Assembly (NCBI GenBank): GCA_001247695.2
Contig: LGRX02027092.1
Span: forward strand, 1 to 64,000
DNA length: 64,000 bases
From: Cymbomonas tetramitiformis
Lineage: Eukaryota; Chlorophyta; Pyramimonadophyceae; Pyramimonadales; Pyramimonadaceae
Direction: 5' to 3'
Shown piece after piece: positions 21,101 to 27,770 of this stretch (position 1 is its first letter; each line of letters begins with the position of its first letter). Under the pieces are notes generated by a model that had not been told where the DNA came from, did not search any database, and worked only from the letters and a program-made list of their open reading frames with translations. The translations under genes were made by a program, and so were the position numbers.

Positions 21101-24100
21101 TGTGGCCCCACCTATTATTTTGTTGAAGTCATCTATTTCGCCCGCTGTATAGAGTCCTAGGTGCAGTCCATACCTGAACTTCCCCAGTATCGCTGAGTGG
21201 AGAGAGTATTCTTTTTGGTTCGGCGTTAGCGGGGAGCGCAGTAGGGCTTGTATTCTGTGGTTTATTTCTTCCTTGGCTGCTTCCTTCTCCTTGTCCCACC
21301 TGCCGGTGAATGCCAATAGCACCCCCAGGTATTTGTATGTGTCTTCCGGTTTGAGTACCTTGAAGTGGCTTAGTTTACCGTCCACCCCCGGCATTTTGAG
21401 GTCTTTATGGAGTTGTTCGGGTATGGAAACCCCATTTTTTATGCCGGTTATGGCTGACTTGGTGAGGTTAATTTTGAGTTCGCTCCATTGTGAGAATGCC
21501 TGTAATTTGTTCAGCTGGGCTCTCATGTGGAAAATCGTGGGGCTCAGTATGAGCAAGTCATCGACGAATGCTCCTGTCGTTGTTCTGAGAGGTCCCAGTC
21601 TTTCCTGTTCCGCTGCATACTTGTGTTGGTATCCATGGTCCCCTACCTCTAGCCATCTTAACAGCGGTTCCTGGTATATTATGAAGAGGAGGGGGCTCAT
21701 GCTGTCCCCTTGGAGGAGTTCTCTTTGCACCTGTACCGTTTTGTGGGAGGTTTCCCCACCTACCCTGGTGTACATTGACACGGTGTCGTGGCTTTGTGTG
21801 CCCAGGACATCTCGCACCACTTGTGTGAGTTCGTCGGGTATCCCAAGGTATTGCATCGTGTGTAGTAGTTTGCCGTGGTCCACCGAGCCGTACGCATTTT
21901 CGAAGTCCACGTACAGACCATGCAGTTCCCGTCCTGAGACATTCGCGTCCTCTATCGCATTGGTTACTCTGGTGAGTTGTCGGAGTGTGTTCCTTTTTTC
22001 CCTTGAGCCTTCCTGCGCCTGGGCTAGTATTCCTTGCGTTTCGCAGAACGTGGAGAGCATGTTCGCTATTTGTGAGGTGTAAAGCTTAAACACTCCCTCA
22101 AGTAGGGCTATAGGCCGGTAGGTTTGCTGCAGGGTTACATCTCCTTTCTTGTGGTGGAAGCAAAACGTCCCCTTTTTCCACATGAGGGGGACGTGCTTGC
22201 TATTCCACATTTCCAGCATGAGCGCGTGTAATGCATCATGGAAGTCCTCTGGCATGTCTTTGAGAATTTCATTCGGGGGCCTGGTGGGGCCTGTTGCTTT
22301 GTTGTTATTTAGGGTGTGTACTGCCTTGCTGTAGCCCTGTCGGCTTATTGTGAGGTCCAATCCCGTGGGGTCTGGTCTTGGCGCTTTTATGAGGCGTTCC
22401 CTATGGGTTGGGTCCTCCCATGGTGGGGGTTTCTGGTCGGGCAGGCTACGGTGCTCCATCCTGTATGGTGCTGAATGGGCCATGTGGTCCGCTAAGGCGT
22501 TTGCAATGTTCCCATGGCCTACAGTCAGGTTGCCCTCTCTGTCCTGCAGGGCCTGTATGTTTGCTGTGGGGGCATGGCCTGTTTTCTGCGCTTTGGCGAA
22601 TATCCTTTTGTGGTATCTCTTTTGGTTGTTCCAGTATTCCTTTACCGTTTTGTCGTTGTGCCTTTGCTTGGCTCGTTTCCAGTGCTGTGTGACTACTTTG
22701 TGCGCCGCCGACCTTTCTTTTTTGGCCTCCTCAGTGAGCCACGACACCCATTCCTTTGCATCTGCATTGTCTCTGTCCGGCGGGCCTTTCATCTCCCCTT
22801 CCTTCAGGTTTTGGAGGGTCGAGTGTTCCGTTTGTAGGTTTCGTAGGTGTCGTTTGGTTTGCTTGTGCGTCCTCATCGTGAGTATCGCGGCATCCCTTTC
22901 CTTTCTCTCCTTTTTGCTCATTAGCAGGTCTTTTACCCCTCGGTCGGAGGAGCCTCCGACTATCCTGGTTGGCAGCTCCTCGTCTTGTAGTGCACATTTG
23001 TTCGCTTGAGTGAGTATGTTTAGCACGGTTTTCCCCGCTCTGTCTATGGTAGCATGCGCTATCTGCCTGTTGCCCTCTTCCCTGCATTGGGTGGCCATTT
23101 CCGTTATAAGTTTTAGCTTGGCGGTTCCGGCATGGTCGTGTGTTTTAAGGAGGACACTTTGGAGTGTTTCCCTGTGTGTTTTGCTCAAGGGCGTGTCCAG
23201 TTTTATATGCCCTGGTTGGGGGTCGCGGTCCACGTACGGTTCATGAGTGTCTATGCTATCCAACCGAAGGGTCGCGAGGCTCACCATCTCATGGTCACTC
23301 GTGTGGTGCTGAGTGAGGTGAGCGGTGCCCCCCACCTCGTATTGCGCTCGTTTGTTCCTTGGCGCCAGCCATCTGTCAATGTTCCTGTTTGCCGCCCAGT
23401 TCAGCGTGGTATTCACTGGCGGGCCTACATTGTGGAGGTCCAGCTCCTCCGCAAGTTTCATCCATTGTTTGTCGGTTTTTGTCACTCCCTTGCCCGTGCT
23501 GGTGTTGCTCGCATTGAGGTCCCCCCCTGTAACCACATGCTCATACTCTTTGTCCTTGGTTTTTCGGAGCAAGTTAGTTGTGTACTTGAGTATTTTGTCC
23601 CTAGTTCTCCACTCCTCTGCTCCTGGCGGGTTGTAAATGCCTAGTACATGGCACATCACCCCTCCGGGTAGGTGTAGTACGACGTGTAGGAGGTACCCCT
23701 CAAGGTGCTTTGCGGGGACAACATGGTGGTTGTGTGCGTGGCTGTAGGGGTTGCCGAGGAGTATTGCTACTCCTCCTTTTACTGTATGTTCTGCAGTGCC
23801 TTCTGTCATTTGTACTTCGGTTTTGGTGCCTATTGCAGTGTATCGCATGTCTCTGAACCTTCTCATCACACTGTCGTGTGCATGTTTTACCTCCGTGAGT
23901 ACAATCACCTGCAGGCTCTGCTGGTTTTGGCTTCTCTTCCTGACGACTTCGGCCAGGTCAAGACACGCATCGCTTTGCCCTGCCACATTCCACGTGAGCA
24001 TGTGTAGGCGGTCTTCCCCTATGTCCATTTTTGCTGGTTCCGTTGGGGGAGGTTGGCGTTCTTGGGGGTCCTTGCTTGCCCCTGGTGCTTCTGGTTGCGT

Positions 24101-26521
24101 GGCCTCAAACTGCTCCCATTGTGCTGTTGGTTCATCTCTCTCCCCCCCCTCCTCTTCGTTCGGGTGGGTTTCCAGTTGTTGGTGTTCATCAGGCGTGTGC
24201 CCGTCTTCACCCGGTGGCGTCGCAGGGACTAGTCTATGGAGCCATTTCCATAGGCCGTGTTGCTTCATAGTGCTCATGCGTTTTCCCTCTTGGGTTTGCG
24301 GTGCATGTCCCCTGTCTTTCGGGCTTGTGTTCGGGTCATCGCTGGGTCTCTGGGCTTCTGTCCCCTGCTGGTTGTCTGTCCGCTTTCTCCTTTGCCCCTC
24401 GGCAGTGGCCATCTTCCCTTTTACTAGTTGTTGTACGGATTTTCTGTAGGCATCTATCGCCGTTCTGTTAGTGGGTCCCCACTTGCTGACCGCCTCATTG
24501 AAGTGGGTGGGCCAGTGCCCCTCTGGGCATGTTTTCTGGTAGTGCATCCACGCTTTGGTGGCCATTAGGGCCCACGCCCCACAGCTATAATGGTCTTGTG
24601 CACTTTGGTTGCCTACATTCATCAGCTCCACTGTCACTTTCTTGCCCAACGCCCTGGTCAGGTGTTCTGCCCAGTTGGTTAATTCCGCCGTTAGTCTTTG
24701 GGTGTTACGCTGAGTTGCGTTGGTTCTCCCATTCGAGGAGTCATATACCCAGAGCTTCAGCGTGTCGTTTTCTTTGTCTGGTCCGGCCAGCACCACCCTC
24801 CAATGCTTGCCGTCACATACCTGTATGGAGAAGCTTTGGGAGTTCCTGAGTAGTCGCAGCGCCTTCGTGGTGTGTGGCCCGCTGCTGTTTTCTGGTTTAA
24901 GTGTTTCCCGCATCGTGGCTATCACCAGGGGGGGCATTGGGTCATCCTCATATAGTGAGTGGGCTTGTTGCATTTGGAACATGTTTATCCGTCCCTTTCT
25001 CTCGAATAGTCCTTGAGTGGTGGTATCAAACGGGTACCTTTCCGTGTGTTTCTGGCTTCCTCCTCCTGTCATGTTTGCTTTCCAGTGACGGTTTCGTTGC
25101 CTCATCCGTTGCTCCACCTTCCTCATCAGCGGCCCGCCTTTTGTTGGGGTGCCTTCCTTTATCGCCGTTACTGCGTATTCTAGTTTCCGTGTTCGAATGA
25201 ACATGGGTTTGCCGTTACGGTAAATTATTCTGAGCAGCTTGTAGCCATGGGGTGGCTGTGTCCATCGTTTCGCTGCATTCCTTATCGCGGTCAGTTTTCT
25301 CCTAGCTCTGCGGCTGCACGTTGTGTCGTTGCGTTCAGTGCCCTCTGTTCCCCCTGTGCGTTCGGGTGTTATCCCTCTCAGCATGAGCGTGGTTATCAGC
25401 GTAATGAGTATCGGGGTTACGGCTAGCGCAGCATTTTGCAGCGTCGTGGTAACATCGCGTCGTGAGCCTCCAGTGCAGCGTGTCTCTGTTTGCATCCGTG
25501 CTGGGTTTGTGGTTACAGCGTTACATTCCCCTAAATCTGCTACTGTAACTCCCCTAATATTTTTTCTGGGGTGCTTTTTGTATTTGGTGCATTGTCCCAC
25601 TATTGTGCGAGAGTTTGGCGGTATTTCGGTGTGTTTTTCAGTTTTTCCAAATTTAACGTAGAGCATTTTCAGGAATTCGCTTGTGGTCGAAAATTGGCAA
25701 TTTGTCCCCATATTTCGTGTATGTCGCCCCCACGCCTTCCTGAACCTTCCCCCAAGGTTTCCCATCGCTCTTATAAGAATACTGGGCCCTACATCATATT
25801 TTGCATCTTTTGCTGTTAGGGTTCTATTAGGGTTCGCTGTGGCGTGGCGGTTGTTTCGTTGCGGTTGGGTGGGTGGTATCATTGCTTTCAGTTGGTGGGG
25901 GTGTTTATCTTGGGCTGTTGGTGTTTGGTCAGGGGTATAACTGTGTTCATTGTTTGCTGGGTTTATGGTTACAGCGTTACACCGCCTTAAACTACACATT
26001 GTAACACCCCTAATGCTCTTTTTGAAGCGGGCCCCGTTTTTTATGTGCACACTCGTAGTTGTGCAGCAGTTTCGGGGTGTTCGGCCGTGTTTTCCGAAAA
26101 GGCATGTTTTTGCGTAGAGCATTTTTAGGAATTCGCTTGTGGTCGAATGTTGGCAGTTCGTCCCAACATTTTGTGTGTGGCACTCTTTTGTCCTTCTGAG
26201 CCATTCCCCAGAGTTTTTTGCCTTCCCTATCATTATACAGGCCTGTGTGAGGTCATTTGCAGCCTTATTTGGTAGGGTTTCGGTAGGGTTCGCCTGTATA
26301 TTGTAATGGTGCCGTGTTAATTCACTGAGTGAGAGTGTGCTTTTGTTGTCACTTGGAATGTACGGTGTGCGTCTTTGCAGAGGTGTGCAATTGCAGCTGG
26401 GCTTTACCGTAGTCATTGGTAGGCACCGGTTGCTATCAGAGTTAGCAAGTTGGGTAAAGCATGTGTATATCGTATTGGGGAAGCTTAGGGTGCCCCTGCT
26501 GCAATTGTATATTTCCAGCAT
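17990..26521 (-). CDS. LINE polyprotein: ULP1-like protease, APE endonuclease, reverse transcriptase
   Basis: 2843 codons. Residues ~1-390 translate a tandem-repeated 5' region, so the real start is probably later. Protease: HWRVVLAG (His ~572), LWVYDSS (Asp ~594), NQSAQDHYSCGAWAL (Gln; Cys ~647), the order of C48/ULP1 peptidases. APE endonuclease ~840-1080: LTWNVAG, VLTEVKH, TGGDLNAS, TSDHEMVSL. Reverse transcriptase ~1430-1720: YVDFENAY (motif A), LQGDSMSPLLF (B), AFVDDLLIL (C, FVDD instead of the usual FADD), KINLTKSA (D) and YKYLGV. The last ~900 residues are unassigned but include C-x10-C-x2-C near 18500. APE nicks DNA and RT copies element RNA at the nick. The protease presumably processes the polyprotein or acts on SUMO-like tags; this is inference. 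It ends TGA within ATGA shared with the next ORF. Confidence 0.85.
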   Translation of the reverse strand: MLEIYNCSRGTLSFPNTIYTCFTQLANSDSNRCLPMTTVKPSCNCTPLQRRTPYIPSDNKSTLSLSELTRHHYNIQANPTETLPNKAANDLTQACIMIGKAKNSGEWLRRTKECHTQNVGTNCQHSTTSEFLKMLYAKTCLFGKHGRTPRNCCTTTSVHIKNGARFKKSIRGVTMCSLRRCNAVTINPANNEHSYTPDQTPTAQDKHPHQLKAMIPPTQPQRNNRHATANPNRTLTAKDAKYDVGPSILIRAMGNLGGRFRKAWGRHTRNMGTNCQFSTTSEFLKMLYVKFGKTEKHTEIPPNSRTIVGQCTKYKKHPRKNIRGVTVADLGECNAVTTNPARMQTETRCTGGSRRDVTTTLQNAALAVTPILITLITTLMLRGITPERTGGTEGTERNDTTCSRRARRKLTAIRNAAKRWTQPPHGYKLLRIIYRNGKPMFIRTRKLEYAVTAIKEGTPTKGGPLMRKVEQRMRQRNRHWKANMTGGGSQKHTERYPFDTTTQGLFERKGRINMFQMQQAHSLYEDDPMPPLVIATMRETLKPENSSGPHTTKALRLLRNSQSFSIQVCDGKHWRVVLAGPDKENDTLKLWVYDSSNGRTNATQRNTQRLTAELTNWAEHLTRALGKKVTVELMNVGNQSAQDHYSCGAWALMATKAWMHYQKTCPEGHWPTHFNEAVSKWGPTNRTAIDAYRKSVQQLVKGKMATAEGQRRKRTDNQQGTEAQRPSDDPNTSPKDRGHAPQTQEGKRMSTMKQHGLWKWLHRLVPATPPGEDGHTPDEHQQLETHPNEEEGGERDEPTAQWEQFEATQPEAPGASKDPQERQPPPTEPAKMDIGEDRLHMLTWNVAGQSDACLDLAEVVRKRSQNQQSLQVIVLTEVKHAHDSVMRRFRDMRYTAIGTKTEVQMTEGTAEHTVKGGVAILLGNPYSHAHNHHVVPAKHLEGYLLHVVLHLPGGVMCHVLGIYNPPGAEEWRTRDKILKYTTNLLRKTKDKEYEHVVTGGDLNASNTSTGKGVTKTDKQWMKLAEELDLHNVGPPVNTTLNWAANRNIDRWLAPRNKRAQYEVGGTAHLTQHHTSDHEMVSLATLRLDSIDTHEPYVDRDPQPGHIKLDTPLSKTHRETLQSVLLKTHDHAGTAKLKLITEMATQCREEGNRQIAHATIDRAGKTVLNILTQANKCALQDEELPTRIVGGSSDRGVKDLLMSKKERKERDAAILTMRTHKQTKRHLRNLQTEHSTLQNLKEGEMKGPPDRDNADAKEWVSWLTEEAKKERSAAHKVVTQHWKRAKQRHNDKTVKEYWNNQKRYHKRIFAKAQKTGHAPTANIQALQDREGNLTVGHGNIANALADHMAHSAPYRMEHRSLPDQKPPPWEDPTHRERLIKAPRPDPTGLDLTISRQGYSKAVHTLNNNKATGPTRPPNEILKDMPEDFHDALHALMLEMWNSKHVPLMWKKGTFCFHHKKGDVTLQQTYRPIALLEGVFKLYTSQIANMLSTFCETQGILAQAQEGSREKRNTLRQLTRVTNAIEDANVSGRELHGLYVDFENAYGSVDHGKLLHTMQYLGIPDELTQVVRDVLGTQSHDTVSMYTRVGGETSHKTVQVQRELLQGDSMSPLLFIIYQEPLLRWLEVGDHGYQHKYAAEQERLGPLRTTTGAFVDDLLILSPTIFHMRAQLNKLQAFSQWSELKINLTKSAITGIKNGVSIPEQLHKDLKMPGVDGKLSHFKVLKPEDTYKYLGVLLAFTGRWDKEKEAAKEEINHRIQALLRSPLTPNQKEYSLHSAILGKFRYGLHLGLYTAGEIDDFNKIIGGATKNIHGLPCNGTPNIFITQEKEQYGLGMVPLQAVYAQSIWSGLLEAMHSEEDRGAVRGPAWRQINLKSRLRMSHVSRSTRGLVEYHCTTRMNCTDLDKLWGGHQTKHNTLRKLNALLRYNITPQGTEGMLRQLQTPIPKIMEQLKGATRRKSDKEMEGTTRKTKAGKIMDGDLPAPPDWQAVCTDQTARLTVPEDTPTTINFTTCLKLFTHFPDLVLLTTQDGQHAISQTNVREQCTDAALKADRCAIAKGLAHLYPYLCEAQPRDIAKPGDFYDSNKNGRLKQQYRSMPSEGPLDPYTIRTNLPRLDPEQLQAKMTEWEARMVPREEIHRQLSLHPLTRINETEITSPEQEREGEEPQDLHTRPQTKWIDEIDPMVEKIGMGFEKGQTIDKPKEIVAMRTLLVDPTDPRSLVTQYRTQWRHPEGNDSYSWSTRETITDYLKLAKRRGQSATTFPTLKRRLRTRGSQVTHPTGLREILAGRPHLGEAWPSLHAGNLTLDPTETNPEQDIVDDREHHCQLRLEGELAHSYHRNGKCIGTLTKEKLLRLRERYTQAVGTTDHQTPHRRTLRTEMWEDHKIQVSTFEEEIGHLLIRYSSKEEKEERKKNLQNHWTFPAQMQKALQQAFGITTELFASPLNVHHNTTTYYAKYDRDKVFGARGSAWTTNWMKLGAYQFNPEYTPQDLKKALDFAIAATTTQDPVFGVGVYPTYEKTPYRKLYNSHAGHLVHELFEIPQGKFTFLPPDHWMGATHQQAKQCNWNLRVLIVANKAGWQAHCGDPDAAADYIRRALTTCPQSKVRTTTAVRQPMREANLHDTNKPHQEGRTPSVDCVVDTRPWQRYELPEVKTKHMTNAMGRMCNAGPHLRNDLCPQCYNVQTAVETWWEDSHLHVEEGPAKWEHLPGSRGGKWDIHPPTVQQVVEANTMHTRLARQADAQTIWDKVARSKTVRYPTDFWPEHEPGAQGRRWELTRDRTKDPRNQAPSDTLAQLAYPPLKEHTRQPRTYTQTGAKEKSKLKKEAKNGPQVPRYGTPGPGEGRPT
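18129..18136 (-). other. C8 run at the pol / RNase H frame change
   Basis: The 0 frame (LAYPPLKEH) and the frame holding YTDGS (-1) meet at eight consecutive C. A -1 slip on C CCC CCC would join RT to a complete RNase H. A one-base assembly or mutational indel explains it equally well. The downstream ATGA overlap at 17990-17993 offers reinitiation instead, but that would lose the YTDGS aspartate. Confidence 0.5.
25505..26260 (-). repeat. ~456-bp tandem duplication at the 5' end of the LINE
   Basis: Two diverged direct copies (about 25505-25815 and 25964-26260) share GGTTACAGCGTTACA and GTAGAGCATTTT-AGGAATTC words. Both stay open in the pol frame, giving paired TTSEFLKMLY and IRGVT blocks. 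Tandem 5' units are common LINE promoters; translation may be incidental. Confidence 0.7.
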
Positions 26522-26529
26522 GTCTGGGT

Positions 26530-26610
26530 GCCACTAGAACAAGGTATTCGCTTAAGTTTTCTTAAGTTTGCTTAACTTTTCTTAAGTTTTCTTATCTTTT
26601 CTTAAGTCCA
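26530..26610 (-). repeat. AAAACTTAAG short repeats
   Basis: On the minus strand, six variants of AAAACTTAAG follow each other between the pol ORF and the ORF1 region. Because this is A-rich and lies downstream of ORF1, it could be the tail of a separate ORF1-bearing element. It would then argue against ORF1 and pol being one unit. Confidence 0.6.
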
Positions 26611-26745
26611 TGAAAATTATACCGCGTGTCATGTTTTATACAATTCGGTCATCAGCTGGCCTTCAGAATGCCCGTGGACATCGATGTAACAACGAGCGAG
26701 GACGCGAGCGAGTACGTCAGAGCAAAAGATAAGAAAAGTCGAGTG

Positions 26746-26890
26746 AAAACCGTGTCCTGCTGAATGCATGGTGGGCGGCGGGGGACTCGATTAATTATAC
26801 ACAAGAAAGTTAAGCCAAAACCGTGTCCTGCTGGTGACTGAAGAGAGTATAATTTGGGTGGCGGGGGACTCAAAGTAATTATACACATGA
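26746..26890. repeat. Two-copy ~70-bp direct repeat
   Basis: AAAACCGTGTCCTGCTG occurs at about 26746 and 26817, each followed by GGGGGACTC and AATTATACACA. No coding content is supported. Confidence 0.7.
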
Positions 26891-27292
26891 AAATGTCCGC
26901 CTGGAGGTTTATTTGACCCATCACGCACGCACTACATACAGTCATACTAGTACGTACGTACAGCAGGTCGTGCGTCACACTAGGTGAGGTAGTTGCTTGA
27001 AGGACGGACAATCGATTTGAAACAAGTAGGGCGCGCCGTAGAACTTATTATTCAAATCTTGTTACAAGACTCTGTCTTGAAAATTTTACTGGCGTTATTT
27101 TGTTGTAGAGAGAATGCAGCCCGTTCCCGCCGCCCCTTTGAATACATTCCCCCTTGCGCCCGGCACGGGGGGCCTCCAGACGGCAGTGGTACAGCCAGGA
27201 CCAGCGGTGCGTTGACCTTGATGTTCTTCTTATTTTGTGGAATGCGTTGGCAGTGGGTGGGGATGCATTTGCTGGGACACAGTTGTTTGGGA

Positions 27293-27770
27293 GGGGACGG
27301 CTGCGATGTGGGGACAGCTCCCTGGATGGACACGCGCCCGAACCGTGGGGCTTTTTTGGTTATGGTGCGCCTGCAGGTGTATGCTTTCCGGACTCGGTAA
27401 TTAGGGAGGGGACGGCTGCGATGTGGGGACAGCTCCCTGGACACGCGCCCGAACCGTGGGGGTTTTTTTAGTGTATGCTTAGTATGTGCGGTTTTGGGCA
27501 ATGAGTTTTTTCAGTGTTGTATTACACAAGCGGCAGACCTTTTCTTTTCCAGTGGCTCGAGTGGGCAGCATTTCATGTGGTAATTAGGGAGGTGACGGCT
27601 GCGATGTGGGGACAGCTCCCTGGACACGCGCCCGAACCGTGGGGGTTTTTTGGGGTCTTTGTGTGGTATGTTACGCATGCAGTTTCGGTAGGCATGCGCT
27701 GTTTTTGCTTGCTATGCACGGGTACGTACGGAGGTGACGGCTGCGATGTGGGGACAGCTCCCTCCATGCA
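27293..27770. repeat. Four-copy repeat with GGGACAGCTCCC palindrome in the ORF1 3' region
   Basis: The word GACGGCTGCGATGTGGGGAC followed by AGCTCCC recurs near 27298, 27413, 27595 and 27736. The first three also carry ACGCGCCCGAACCGTGGGG. GGGACAGCTCCC can form a small hairpin. The fourth copy encodes the ORF1 C-terminus (SCPHIAAVTS). Intervals are 115-180 nt. Confidence 0.8.

Larger units (their letters stand above)
15800..26521 (-). mobile_element. Giant LINE with protease, APE, RT, RNase H and RLE-like domains
   Basis: Two minus-strand ORFs (26521-17990 and the one ending 15924) form one non-LTR retrotransposon. The domain order is ULP1-like protease, APE endonuclease, reverse transcriptase, RNase H, zinc motif and restriction-like endonuclease. 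Having both an APE and an RLE endonuclease is the hallmark of the Dualen/RandI clade described from Chlamydomonas. The ORF1-like genes at 27712-31363 may be its first ORF. Exact 5' and 3' ends and target duplication were not found. Confidence 0.75.

Noticed and set aside
18302..25940. Many plus-strand ORFs of 60-270 aa opposite the LINE polyprotein
   Set aside because: Shadows of the minus-strand frame, which carries all catalytic motifs.
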